NCBI GenBank assembly: GCA_002281575.1
Contig: NCGN01000002.1
Coordinates: 248,001 to 312,000, forward strand
Source of the DNA: Sphingobacteriia bacterium 28-36-52
GTDB taxonomy: Bacteria; Bacteroidota; Bacteroidia; Chitinophagales; Chitinophagaceae
DNA length: 64,000 nucleotides
Reading direction: 5' to 3'
Numbering within the stretch: position 1 is the first letter of the stretch; every line of letters begins with the position of its first letter. Position numbers and translations under genes: made by a program. The notes beneath the pieces were generated by a model that worked only from the letters and a program-made list of their open reading frames with translations, was not told the origin of the DNA and searched no databases. Shown here piece by piece: positions 1-8,160 of the stretch.

Positions 1-1
1 T

Positions 2-829
2 TTACCGGCTGTTTCTACTGCAGATTATGTAGGTAAGATTGATGGATTTACATCATCAGATGAAGTGTTTCCAGAGAGTTTAGTAGCATATTGGCCATTT
101 GATAATACCAAAAATGAAACAAAGTCTAATACCGCTCCAGGAACTTCTTTAAATGATAGTTATGTGGCAACTGGCATTAAAGGGCAAGCACTTAGATTAA
201 ATGGAGGTTTTTTATACTATCCTACTCAGTTCAATGCCTTCAAAACGGATGTCTTCAAAAGTTTTGCTATTAGCACTTGGATTCAAATTTCGAATAATGG
301 TTCTAAAAGAACGATGTTATTTCAATTAACCAGACCAGGTGTGTTTAACGGGAGTTTGAATTTCTCATTAAATACACAGTCTTTTCCTGCAACTAATACA
401 ACTGATCTAAAAGTTCAGCCCACTTTCATCACTATAGGGGGTGGAACACAAGACAATGTAAATACAAGAAGAGATGCACCAGGTTCTGCTAATTACATGC
501 CATATGTCACTCCTCCAATAGGTCCAGATAAATGGGTGCATTTAGCATTGAATTATAATGCAAGCAATGGCTTTTTTGATATTTGGATTAATGGTACAAG
601 AGCTGGTGCATTCCCAAGTAGAGGAACTGGAAATAATAATTTTAAAGCTTATGAACCTAGTGAAGTAATTATTGGTGGTAACTATAATGTTATTCCTGGT
701 AAATCAGTAAGTTCCGATGTAAGCTTTGGCGCAATGACTGGTGTAATAGATGAAATGAGAATTTATAATATTGCCTTACCCGATGCGCATATTAAAGCGC
801 TTTACAACTTAGGGAAAGCGGGTAAATAA
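2..829 (+). CDS. LamG / concanavalin A-like domain protein, 5' end missing
   Basis: This frame is open from the first bases of the window, so the protein starts upstream and only its last 275 residues are seen. The visible part is one LamG-like jelly-roll domain. It opens with the AYWPFD motif, carries a WVHLALNYN strand and ends with the IDEMRIYNIALPDAHIKAL signature typical of LamG_3 domains, which bind or decorate carbohydrate or adhesion surfaces. In Bacteroidota such domains are often the C-terminal part of surface lipoproteins encoded beside SusC/SusD pairs. The following glycoside hydrolase fits a polysaccharide-use locus whose main part lies upstream of the window. A strong terminator follows at 871-898. 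The ligand is unknown. Confidence 0.8.
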   Translation, partial: LPAVSTADYVGKIDGFTSSDEVFPESLVAYWPFDNTKNETKSNTAPGTSLNDSYVATGIKGQALRLNGGFLYYPTQFNAFKTDVFKSFAISTWIQISNNGSKRTMLFQLTRPGVFNGSLNFSLNTQSFPATNTTDLKVQPTFITIGGGTQDNVNTRRDAPGSANYMPYVTPPIGPDKWVHLALNYNASNGFFDIWINGTRAGAFPSRGTGNNNFKAYEPSEVIIGGNYNVIPGKSVSSDVSFGAMTGVIDEMRIYNIALPDAHIKALYNLGKAGK

Positions 830-870
830 TAATAAAAGTTCTTTTTGGGTTGAATACTGGTTTTTTTGAT

Positions 871-898
871 AAATACCCGCCTTAGTGCGGGTATTTTT
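871..898 (+). terminator. Intrinsic terminator after the LamG gene
   Basis: A perfect 10-bp inverted repeat, AAATACCCGC and GCGGGTATTT, is separated by the loop CTTAGT and followed by a T run. It lies 42 bases past the LamG stop. It also rules out the TTG at 866 as start of the next gene, because that start would sit just before the hairpin. Confidence 0.85.
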
Positions 899-916
899 AA
901 TTCATTAAATTATTCT

Positions 917-2263
917 ATGAAAAAATATTTATTGCTGATTGTTTGTTTAATGGGGTCCACATTATTTGCACAAAAAAAACAAATGAAAGCCAATTCTATT
1001 TCACCAAATGATACGGCTTTATTTAGGAAGGTACAGGCTGCCACATTTCAATATTTTTGGACTGGGGCCGAGCCAAACAGCGGATTGGCAAGGGAACGTA
1101 TTCATATGGATAATATTTATCCGCAAAATGACCAAGATGTTGTAACAAGTGGGGGAGGTGGTTTTGGGGTTATGGCTATACTAGTAGGAATTGAAAGAAA
1201 ATTCATTAGTAAGGCTGAAGGAATTCAACGACTTGAAACCATCTTACATTTTTTAGAAACTGCAGATCGATTTCATGGTGCATGGCCACATTGGTGGAAT
1301 GGTAAAACTGGAAAGGTAAAACCTTTCAGTAAATACGATGACGGTGGTGATTTAGTGGAGAGCTCCTTTATGTTGCAAGGATTGTTATGTGTTAGACAAT
1401 ATTTTAAGAACGGGAATAAACAAGAAAAAGCATTAGCTGCAAGAGCAGATAAACTTTGGAAAGAAGTTGATTTCAATTTTTATCGTAATAACCAAAATGT
1501 ATTGTTTTGGCATTGGAGTCCTAACCATGAATGGAAGATGAATTTTCCGGTAAAGGGATACAACGAATGTTTAATTATGTATATTCTGGCAGCATCTTCA
1601 CCCACTCATGCAGTACCAGCAGAAGTTTATCATGAGGGGTGGGCAATGAATGGGAAGATTAAGGATACCAAAATCTCCTATAATTTACCCCTAGATTTGA
1701 AGCACCAAGGTAATCCACCCAATGGGGGGCCATTGTTTTGGGCACATTATTCATATTTGGGTTTAGATCCTAGAGAACTAAAAGATCAATATGCCGATTA
1801 TTGGAATGAAACGGTAAATCAAGCTAAAATAAATTACGAGTGGTGTGTACAAAATAGTGCGGGATATAAAGGCTATGGCCCCAATAATTGGGGATTAACT
1901 GCTAGTTATTCTATAAAGGGTTATGCCGGACATGCACCTAGTAAAGAAAGAGACAAAGGGGTTATTTCTCCTACCGCAGCACTCTCATCCTTTCCATATA
2001 CCCCTAAAGAATCAATGCAAGCGATGAAATTTTGGTACAATGATTTGGGAGATAAAGTTTGGGGGAATTATGGTTTTTATGATGCATTCAGTATTCATCA
2101 TAATTGGTTTGAACCAAGGTATTTGGCTATAGATCAAGGACCAATTGTTGTGATGATGGAAAACTATCGAACAGGTTTATTGTGGAAATTATTCATGAGT
2201 AGTCCTGAAATTCAACAAGGCTTAACTAAATTAGGATTTAAAAGCCCATACATAAAAAAATAA
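917..2263 (+). CDS. Secreted glucoamylase-like glycoside hydrolase (GH144-like, putative endo-beta-1,2-glucanase)
   Basis: The protein (448 aa) belongs to the glucoamylase-like family (PF10091, COG5368), which includes GH144 endo-beta-1,2-glucanases first described in Chitinophaga. The start at 917 gives a clean signal peptide (MKKYLLLIVCLMGSTLFAQ); a longer TTG start at 866 would precede the terminator hairpin. The mature part is an all-alpha barrel type. It has an acidic cluster KYDDGGDLVES (Asp141, Asp142, Asp145, Glu148) and a second glutamate in GYNECL (Glu217); these match in spacing the acidic residues I recall as important in GH144, which is from memory and not an alignment. WPHWWNG, FWHWSP and APSKERDKGVISPTAALSSFPY are further family signatures. 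It is likely co-transcribed with the next two genes, 2 and 6 bases apart. Substrate specificity is inference. Confidence 0.8.
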   Translation: MKKYLLLIVCLMGSTLFAQKKQMKANSISPNDTALFRKVQAATFQYFWTGAEPNSGLARERIHMDNIYPQNDQDVVTSGGGGFGVMAILVGIERKFISKAEGIQRLETILHFLETADRFHGAWPHWWNGKTGKVKPFSKYDDGGDLVESSFMLQGLLCVRQYFKNGNKQEKALAARADKLWKEVDFNFYRNNQNVLFWHWSPNHEWKMNFPVKGYNECLIMYILAASSPTHAVPAEVYHEGWAMNGKIKDTKISYNLPLDLKHQGNPPNGGPLFWAHYSYLGLDPRELKDQYADYWNETVNQAKINYEWCVQNSAGYKGYGPNNWGLTASYSIKGYAGHAPSKERDKGVISPTAALSSFPYTPKESMQAMKFWYNDLGDKVWGNYGFYDAFSIHHNWFEPRYLAIDQGPIVVMMENYRTGLLWKLFMSSPEIQQGLTKLGFKSPYIKK

Positions 2264-2265
2264 AT

Positions 2266-3108
2266 ATGAGAAACTGTTTAATTTGGGTTGCTGTTTTTTT
2301 GATTATTACTGATATTAATGCACAGTCAACTGTTAAAGCAATGTCATTTAATATTCGTTTAGATGCTGCTTCAGATGGAGAAAACAGATGGGACCTGCGT
2401 AAAAATAGAGTGGCAGACCTCATGCAATATTATGAACCAGATTTTATTGGTGCTCAAGAAGTATTGCATCACCAATTAGCCTATTTAGACAGTAGTTTGG
2501 TTCAATACAGTTATATAGGTGTAGGCAGAGACGATGGCAAAACGCTCGGAGAATACTCCTGTATTTTTTATAATCAAGATAAATATACTCCCATTAAACA
2601 ATCTACTTTTTGGTTAGCGCCAAAATCAGATTCTGTTTGCATGGGTTGGGATGCGGTTTGCAATCGAGTTTGTACATATGGCTTGTTTAAAAACAAAAAA
2701 AACAATCAAGTGGTTTGGGTATTCAATACCCATTTTGATCATGTTGGAAAAACAGCTAGAATAGAATCTGCAAAATTGATATTGCAAAAAATTAAAGAAC
2801 TGAATGTTAAGAATGATCCAGTAATTCTATTGGGCGACTTTAATTTAAGACCAACCGAAGAGCCTATTCAAAAAATTGCGAGTGAAATGAATAATGCTAG
2901 AACCATAAGTAAAATGGTTTATGGCAATATAGATACTTGGAATGGGTTTAAATTTAAAGAAAAGCCCAATGGGGGAATTGATTATATATTTGTGAATAAG
3001 CATAAGCGAATAGTTGTTGAAAAATTTGCAACTATTACAGATTCTTATGATTTAAAATATCCAAGCGACCATTTTCCTGTAATGGCAACTATCACTCTAT
3101 TAAAATAA
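2266..3108 (+). CDS. Secreted endonuclease/exonuclease/phosphatase family hydrolase
   Basis: The protein (280 aa) has a signal peptide ending INAQ and one DNase I-like EEP domain. Visible motifs are SFNIRLD with the metal-site asparagine, FIGAQEV with the metal-binding glutamate, FNTHFDHVG, LLGDFNLRP (catalytic Asp and Asn), GIDYIFV and the terminal SDHFPV (Asp-His pair). All catalytic positions are present. Family members cleave phosphodiesters or phosphomonoesters in nucleic acids, inositol phosphates or sphingomyelin. Secreted copies in Bacteroidota glycan loci usually have no assigned substrate. It sits 2 bases after the GH144-like gene and 6 bases before an SGNH hydrolase, which suggests an exported set acting on one polymer. 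Confidence 0.85.
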   Translation: MRNCLIWVAVFLIITDINAQSTVKAMSFNIRLDAASDGENRWDLRKNRVADLMQYYEPDFIGAQEVLHHQLAYLDSSLVQYSYIGVGRDDGKTLGEYSCIFYNQDKYTPIKQSTFWLAPKSDSVCMGWDAVCNRVCTYGLFKNKKNNQVVWVFNTHFDHVGKTARIESAKLILQKIKELNVKNDPVILLGDFNLRPTEEPIQKIASEMNNARTISKMVYGNIDTWNGFKFKEKPNGGIDYIFVNKHKRIVVEKFATITDSYDLKYPSDHFPVMATITLLK

Positions 3109-3114
3109 TCATAA

Positions 3115-3783
3115 ATGAAATCGATTTTAAAAAGCCTATTTGTTTTTTTTATTCTATTGCAATTTGGTTCTGGCAATTTTGCTACTGCTCAACCTTTTAT
3201 TAAAGAAATCAAGGCATTTCAAACTGCTGATAGTATATTAATGCCACCCTCAAGAGCAATTTTATTTGCAGGTAGCTCCTCATTCAGGTTATGGAAAAAT
3301 ATCGAATCAGATTTTCCAAGACATACTATTATTAATAGAGGGTTTGGTGGTTCTTCTTTACCTGATGTTATTCGCTACACCGAGGAAATTTTATTTCCGT
3401 ACAATCCTAAACAAGTAGTTATTTATTGTGGTGAAAATGATTTTGCGGCAGATCCAACACTTTCAAGTGATTCGGTAGTTGAAAGGTTTAAAACGCTTTT
3501 TCAAATGATTCGTAAGCGTAATAAAACTACTCATATTGCATTTGTGAGCATGAAGCCAAGCCCATCTAGATGGAAAATGAAAGATCAAATGATTGCAGCT
3601 AATGAGGGAATTAAACAGTATTTAAAATCACAAAGAAGAACGAATTATGTTGACGTGTGGACACCTATGTTAGCTGAAAATGGAGAACCAATGAAAGACT
3701 TATTTCTTTCGGATAATCTACATATGAACGCAAAAGGCTATGCTATTTGGCAAAAAGCAATAGAGCCTGTTTTAAAAAAATAA
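3115..3783 (+). CDS. Secreted SGNH/GDSL-type hydrolase
   Basis: The protein (222 aa) has a signal peptide ending in FATAQ and a GDSL-like lipase/acylhydrolase fold. The four SGNH blocks are visible: FAGSSSFRLW carries the nucleophile (about Ser55), GFGGSS the oxyanion glycine, CGENDF the oxyanion asparagine (Asn108), and SDNLHMN the Asp200-His203 pair. Such enzymes remove acyl groups such as acetyl from carbohydrates. As the last gene of the run after the GH144-like enzyme, it could deacylate the same glycan; this is inference. No clear terminator follows before the crp-like gene 66 bases on. Confidence 0.85.
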   Translation: MKSILKSLFVFFILLQFGSGNFATAQPFIKEIKAFQTADSILMPPSRAILFAGSSSFRLWKNIESDFPRHTIINRGFGGSSLPDVIRYTEEILFPYNPKQVVIYCGENDFAADPTLSSDSVVERFKTLFQMIRKRNKTTHIAFVSMKPSPSRWKMKDQMIAANEGIKQYLKSQRRTNYVDVWTPMLAENGEPMKDLFLSDNLHMNAKGYAIWQKAIEPVLKK

Positions 3784-3849
3784 TTTAATCATTGCTGACT
3801 GTTTTTTGTTTAACTTCAATAGGTTCTGTTTTTACATTAAACAGCCGAT

Positions 3850-4443
3850 ATGCATATTGACATTGATACATTGCTTGCTTATGGTGCTACACCTAAAGAA
3901 TGGCGCAAGGGAGAACTAATATTTAGTCAAGGAAACGAAGCCCGTTATTTTCACCAAATTGATGCTGGTATGGTAAAAATGACGAGTTTAACCAATGATG
4001 CAAAAGAGTTTATTCAAGGTGTTTTTACCGATGGTAATAGTTTTGGAGAACCTGCATTAATGTTGTCAAAACCTTATCCTGCAAGTGCATACGCTGTTAG
4101 TGATTCAGTTATTTATCGATTAAATAAGGAAAAATTTATATTGTTGCTCGATGATCATCCCGCTTTATTTAAAAAACTATTCAATATATTTTGTGAGCGA
4201 TTGTATTGTAAAACTTTAACAGCTAATATTTTAGTAAACAATTCCCCTGAAGAGAAATTAATTGGTTTTTTTGATAAGATTAAATCTGAATGTAAGTTAA
4301 AAGAATCTGGTCTTGTGCCCTATACAAGGCAACAATTGGCAGATTATACAGGTTTAAGAGTTGAAACTGTTATTCGAACTTTATCTAAATTGGCCGAAAG
4401 AAAAATTGTGGTCATACAAGATCATAAAGTGTTTTATAAATGA
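3850..4443 (+). CDS. Crp/Fnr family transcriptional regulator
   Basis: The protein (197 aa) has an N-terminal cyclic-nucleotide-binding-like beta barrel (about 15-105), a dimer helix, and a C-terminal Crp winged helix-turn-helix (about 158-184, PYTRQQLADYTGLRVETVIR). The recognition helix keeps the Glu172 and Arg176 that contact TGA/TCA half sites in Crp and Fnr. Isoleucine 175 stands where Fnr has its TTGAT-reading serine. There is no N-terminal cysteine cluster, so an Fnr-type iron-sulfur sensor is unlikely; the cysteines are Cys115, Cys120 and Cys148. Its gene overlaps the next membrane protein gene (ATGA) and flanks the nos genes. It is therefore the best local candidate for the regulator of the palindromes at 5654 and 12993. 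The signal (NO, heme or redox) is not known. Confidence 0.85.
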   Translation: MHIDIDTLLAYGATPKEWRKGELIFSQGNEARYFHQIDAGMVKMTSLTNDAKEFIQGVFTDGNSFGEPALMLSKPYPASAYAVSDSVIYRLNKEKFILLLDDHPALFKKLFNIFCERLYCKTLTANILVNNSPEEKLIGFFDKIKSECKLKESGLVPYTRQQLADYTGLRVETVIRTLSKLAERKIVVIQDHKVFYK

Positions 4444-5645
4444 ATGTTACCCGCCTATTAAAAATTGCCATGCTAAATTTAGTTTTAGTAGCCTTGATAG
4501 GTGTTTTGATGCGGTATAAAATTGGTTTTGAATTCACATGGGTTAATCAGAAAAATTTACAATTAGCTCATTCCGGATTTGCTTTTTCAGGGGTTATTTC
4601 ATTTTTGTTAATGATTTTTATAGTTGATTCATTAAAAAAAATATTAGATGAAAAGCAGCTCGATTATTTTAGTAGTATTATTTATCTCAATCTACTATTT
4701 GCTTATACTACCTGTATATTGTTTTTCTTAACCGGTTATGGGGTATGGTCGGTATTATCTCAATTGGTTGGGTTGATTGTTGGAGGCTTATTTATTTATA
4801 GCTTATTGCGTGTTTTGCCTCAGTACAAGCAATACCATATTGTTAACTGGTATAAAGCTGCTGGTATTTTTTATTTACTTTCGCTTTTAGCCAATATATG
4901 GCTTTTATACATGTTTGTTTCAGGTAAGAAAACCCAACATACTTATTTAGCAGCAACTTATTGGTTTCTTCATTTTCAATACAATGGTTGGTTCTTTTTT
5001 GGATGCATGGGATTATTTTTCAATTGGCTTTTTACCAAAGATTTATTAACCAATTTTAATCAACGTACGTTTTGGCTTTTTGCGGCCAGTTGTTTTCCTG
5101 CTTACGGACTTTCTGTATTATGGTTAGAACTTCCTTTATGGGTGTATATTATAATTGTGGTTTCAGCATTTATGCAATTAATTGGTGTAATTCAATTGAC
5201 AAAATTGATATTAAGCAAACCAATAATCAATTTAATAAAGCAGAACAAAACAGTATTAATGCTTTTCTTCATTTCACTAGGTGCTTTGTTGGTAAAAGTT
5301 TTTTTGCAAGGTGGATCAACCATTCCTTTTATCAGTAAATTGGCCTTTGGCTTTAGACCTATTGTGATTGCTTACTTGCATTTAGTATTATTGGCTTTTA
5401 CTTCTTTGTTTTTAATTGGATACATTTATTTGAATGATTATTTTTCATTTAGTAAGCGCAATTTTTTGGCTACAAAATTATTTGCACTTTTTGTTGTGTT
5501 AAACGAAATTGTGTTGGGTATTCAAGGAATTGCTTCTTTGAGTTATACCGTGATTCCTTTCGTAAATGAAATTTTATTAATTATTGCTGCAGGGTTGTTA
5601 TTATCTAGCATTTTGATGGTTCCGCAAAAGTCTTATAAGCAGTAG
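4440..5645 (+). CDS. Polytopic membrane protein, about 12 TM segments, co-translated with the Crp/Fnr regulator
   Basis: I do not recognise a named family with certainty. The protein (401 aa) is almost entirely hydrophobic helices. It starts at an ATG overlapping the regulator stop codon (ATGA), so it is probably translationally coupled. Several histidines lie within helices: LAHSGFAFSG near residue 43, FLHFQYNGWFFFG near 180 and AYLHLVLLAF near 313. This pattern resembles heme-carrying membrane proteins of the heme-copper oxidase and NnrS types. A role in NO or N-oxide handling fits the neighbours but is inference. A shorter reading frame in another phase at 5072-5338 is a shadow. Confidence 0.65.
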   Translation: MNVTRLLKIAMLNLVLVALIGVLMRYKIGFEFTWVNQKNLQLAHSGFAFSGVISFLLMIFIVDSLKKILDEKQLDYFSSIIYLNLLFAYTTCILFFLTGYGVWSVLSQLVGLIVGGLFIYSLLRVLPQYKQYHIVNWYKAAGIFYLLSLLANIWLLYMFVSGKKTQHTYLAATYWFLHFQYNGWFFFGCMGLFFNWLFTKDLLTNFNQRTFWLFAASCFPAYGLSVLWLELPLWVYIIIVVSAFMQLIGVIQLTKLILSKPIINLIKQNKTVLMLFFISLGALLVKVFLQGGSTIPFISKLAFGFRPIVIAYLHLVLLAFTSLFLIGYIYLNDYFSFSKRNFLATKLFALFVVLNEIVLGIQGIASLSYTVIPFVNEILLIIAAGLLLSSILMVPQKSYKQ

Positions 5646-5653
5646 CTTTATTT

Positions 5654-5667
5654 GTGATTACAATCAT
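5654..5667. promoter_or_regulatory. Putative Crp/Fnr operator upstream of the FAS1 gene
   Basis: GTGATTACAATCAT contains the palindrome TGAT-N4-ATCA. It matches 11 of 14 positions of the site at 12993-13006 in front of the cytochrome c - nosZ operon. Its centre lies 58 bases before the FAS1 start codon. It resembles an Fnr box without the outer TT/AA bases. The most likely binder is the regulator at 3850-4443. Confidence 0.55.
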
Positions 5668-5718
5668 AAAAAAAACTTTTGCTAAATAGGAACTTAGCCA
5701 AAACCATAAATCTCGGTT

Positions 5719-6279
5719 ATGAAAAAAAATGCACTTATCTTATCTTCCATGCTATTGGTATTTAGCATAGGATGTTCAAACGCCAATTCTTCAACTGAGC
5801 CCGAAAATTCAAGCTCGGCTACCACATCAGAAACAGGGGCAGGTCAATCTGCAGTTAAGGATGAAATATCAAGCCCCAATATCGTTCAGGTAGCAGTCGG
5901 TAGTAAGGATCATAGTACCTTGGTAGCAGCTGTGAAAGCTGCAGAATTGGTGGATGCTTTAAGCAATGCTGGTCCTTTCACTGTTTTTGCTCCAACCAAT
6001 GCTGCTTTTGAAAAGTTACCTGCTGGCACAGTAGAAGGTTTATTAAAACCAGAGAAGAAAGCTGATTTGAAAAATATTTTAGAGTACCATACCTATGTTG
6101 GCGTTCTAAAAGCAGAATACATGCAGGATGGTCAAGAATTTGAACAAGTAAATGGGGGTAAGGTAAAAATTACTAAGAAAGATAATAAGTTATTTGTTAA
6201 TGGTTCTGAAGTGGTAGCATCAATTGTTACATCAAACGGTATTATTCATGTAATCAATGATGTATTATTGCCTAAATAG
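5719..6279 (+). CDS. FAS1 (fasciclin) domain lipoprotein
   Basis: The protein (186 aa) has a lipoprotein signal peptide with lipobox FSIGC (Cys19). A Ser/Thr/Glu-rich linker (about 20-52) and a single C-terminal FAS1 domain follow. The two FAS1 signature blocks are visible: GPFTVFAPTNAAFEKLP and the terminal SNGIIHVINDVLLP. FAS1 domains mediate adhesion or protein contacts; bacterial single-domain versions are mostly uncharacterised. A Crp/Fnr-like palindrome lies 58 bases upstream of the start, almost the same distance as the matching site before the cytochrome c gene of the nos operon. This suggests that it is induced together with N2O respiration. It converges with the hemoglobin gene, 5 bases apart. 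Confidence 0.9.
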   Translation: MKKNALILSSMLLVFSIGCSNANSSTEPENSSSATTSETGAGQSAVKDEISSPNIVQVAVGSKDHSTLVAAVKAAELVDALSNAGPFTVFAPTNAAFEKLPAGTVEGLLKPEKKADLKNILEYHTYVGVLKAEYMQDGQEFEQVNGGKVKITKKDNKLFVNGSEVVASIVTSNGIIHVINDVLLPK

Positions 6280-6284
6280 TTGAT

Positions 6285-6656
6285 TTAGCTAAACATTTTG
6301 ATTTGCATTACAGTTGCAATACTCATTGCTCTTTGCTTAGCTAATTCTGCTTTTTCACCTTCAAACAATTCTTCAACTGTTTCGGTAAATAAACTAGTCC
6401 ATCTTTGAAAATGCTCCATCTTCATGGGGCATTTTTGATGTATGTCTTTATGTTTTGCCATTGGATTACCCTCGTAAGTTCCGGAATAGAATAAAATATT
6501 TTCCCAGAATCCGTACATGACAGGCAAATGTGCTGCCCAATTTACGGGCACAATTTCTGTAAAAAAAAATGCTATTAACGGATCTTTTTTTACTTTTTCA
6601 TAGAAGCTATTGATTAATAACTCTATATCAGCTCTATTAGTAATATCTTTTTTCAT
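6285..6656 (-). CDS. Group III truncated hemoglobin
   Basis: The protein (123 aa) matches the globin-like group III (P) truncated hemoglobins in length and sequence. The AAHLPVMYGFWENILFYSG core includes the helix E region. The EHFQRW segment supplies the proximal histidine (His82) and the family tryptophan. No signal peptide is seen, so it should be cytoplasmic. Known group III globins bind O2 and NO tightly and are linked to nitrosative or microaerobic stress. The gene lies 30 bases after nosY on the same strand, so it is probably the last gene of the nos operon and would protect against NO formed upstream of N2O. That role is inference. Confidence 0.9.
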   Translation of the reverse strand: MKKDITNRADIELLINSFYEKVKKDPLIAFFFTEIVPVNWAAHLPVMYGFWENILFYSGTYEGNPMAKHKDIHQKCPMKMEHFQRWTSLFTETVEELFEGEKAELAKQRAMSIATVMQIKMFS

Positions 6657-6686
6657 AGTAGTTTTTTAATAATTAAATAGTATTAA

Positions 6687-7454
6687 TTACAAATCTTTCT
6701 TTTTAAACTTTGATAAGGAATATGCAAATGGCAAAACACCCCAAAGTATCAATAATCCAAGAGAGACGACCATTCCGATTGTAGTGCCAAAAAAATCCTT
6801 GAAAATCGCCCCAGTATATCCCATGATAGCAGAAGTGTCTAATTGCAGTAAAATTAATATTCTTGATAGGTCTAATGGGCTTAAAGCAGTCATTAGCACC
6901 ATTGGTTGTTCAATAGGGTAGTCGGCAAATTGAAAAAGCAGAAAAAGTAAAATTCCGTCAAAGAGTAATGCAAAATAGATCCATAAAACAATGGTTAGCC
7001 CAATCCCTTTTGCTTTGTCTTTATATACAATGGTACAAAGCATTGCGAGTGATACAAAAATGGTTGTAATCAGAATACCAATACCAATCATTAAAAATGA
7101 TAAGGGAGGCTCTGCAAAAATGAGCAAAGGAATGCCTGCACCAATAATAAAAGCAGTAACTAGACTACTATTTAAGCCCCAGAATAAACTAAGCCAAATT
7201 TTTTTTCTTTTGATTGGATGACTGATCAATAGTTCAATAAATTCAGCACTATTATAGATATATATTGCTGAGAATAATATGGAAACCAGCGGTACAGTTA
7301 ATAAAATTAAATTTAATAAGGTTAAAATGCCTTTTGCGCTGCTATCTTCTAGAGTAAATGCAGACCATCCAATTAATACCAGGATGAATGTGTAAACCAT
7401 CACAAACCTGTTCTTCATGATGTCTAGCATTACATATTTAAATATTCTTCCCAT
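6687..7454 (-). CDS. nosY: NosY, ABC permease for NosZ copper-site maturation
   Basis: The protein (255 aa) is a polytopic permease with about six membrane helices, beginning GRIFKYVMLDIMKNR as in other NosY/ABC-2 type proteins. With NosF and NosD it forms the transporter that is needed to build the NosZ copper-sulfide centre CuZ. The ATG at 7454 overlaps the nosF end by 17 bases. A downstream ATG at 7430 would avoid the overlap but would remove the conserved amphipathic N-terminus, so the longer form is preferred. The order nosD-nosF-nosY is the standard one, which supports the assignment despite low sequence conservation in this family. Confidence 0.88.
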   Translation of the reverse strand: MGRIFKYVMLDIMKNRFVMVYTFILVLIGWSAFTLEDSSAKGILTLLNLILLTVPLVSILFSAIYIYNSAEFIELLISHPIKRKKIWLSLFWGLNSSLVTAFIIGAGIPLLIFAEPPLSFLMIGIGILITTIFVSLAMLCTIVYKDKAKGIGLTIVLWIYFALLFDGILLFLLFQFADYPIEQPMVLMTALSPLDLSRILILLQLDTSAIMGYTGAIFKDFFGTTIGMVVSLGLLILWGVLPFAYSLSKFKKKDL

Positions 7455-8160
7455 TTTTTCCAGCTTTTAAAATTTGTAAAATGGCTTTGGAGATTTTTTC
7501 TGTTTGGGTATATGTTTTTAATGCTGAAACAGATTGATGAAAGATAATATCTCCTTCTTGCATAAAAATAAGTTCACTAACCATATCGTCTAATTCACTG
7601 AGTAGGTGAGAAGTGATTATAATTAGTTTCCCTTTTTGTTTTTCAGCAATTATTTTTTGTTTGAGTTTTTCAGCAGCAATTGGATCAAGGCCTGCAGTGG
7701 GCTCATCTAATATCAGAATTGCAGGGTTAAACATAAATGCCAATACGGCACTTACTTTTTGCATTGTTCCCCCACTTAGTGTGCTCATTTTTTTATCTAA
7801 TAAGGAATCAAGATCATATGCCTTATATAAATCATAATCTAACTCAGCATCACTATTTCGAATGCCTTTGATCATCTTTATAATTTGACCGATGGTCATA
7901 TTTTGTGGATATCTACCTATTTGAGGCATGTAACCAATTTGCTTTTTGTATAATTCAGCTTTAAAAATGGATTCATTATTCACTAAGATATTTCCTGTAT
8001 CAGGAATTACCATTCCAAGTATTATTTTAATTAGAGTGGTTTTGCCACATCCATTCGGCCCAATTAATGCGATGCATTCACCTTTGTTTAAGAAAAGGTC
8101 AACGGAATTTAAAACGGAAAGTTTCCCAAATTTTTTCGATATTTTTTCAATCTGAATCAT
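7438..8160 (-). CDS. nosF: NosF, ABC transporter ATPase
   Basis: The protein (240 aa) is a complete ABC ATPase. It has Walker A GPNGCGKTT near residue 35, a Q-loop with GYMPQIGRYPQNMT, the signature LSGGTMQKVS, Walker B ILILDEPTAGLD and a switch histidine in ITSHLL. It powers the NosDFY complex that matures NosZ. The start codon overlaps the nosD stop in an ATGA arrangement and the end overlaps nosY, so the three are translationally coupled. Nothing unusual is seen. Confidence 0.92.
   Translation of the reverse strand: MIQIEKISKKFGKLSVLNSVDLFLNKGECIALIGPNGCGKTTLIKIILGMVIPDTGNILVNNESIFKAELYKKQIGYMPQIGRYPQNMTIGQIIKMIKGIRNSDAELDYDLYKAYDLDSLLDKKMSTLSGGTMQKVSAVLAFMFNPAILILDEPTAGLDPIAAEKLKQKIIAEKQKGKLIIITSHLLSELDDMVSELIFMQEGDIIFHQSVSALKTYTQTEKISKAILQILKAGKNGKNI

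Noticed and set aside
866..916. TTG-started extension of the GH144-like gene
   Set aside because: It would begin just before the perfect terminator hairpin at 871-898 and would hide the signal peptide that starts at 917.
3785..3800. TCA/TGA element (TCATTGCTGA) before the crp-like gene as an autoregulatory operator
   Set aside because: The half sites point the wrong way (TCA...TGA) and show no palindrome like those at 5654 and 12993.
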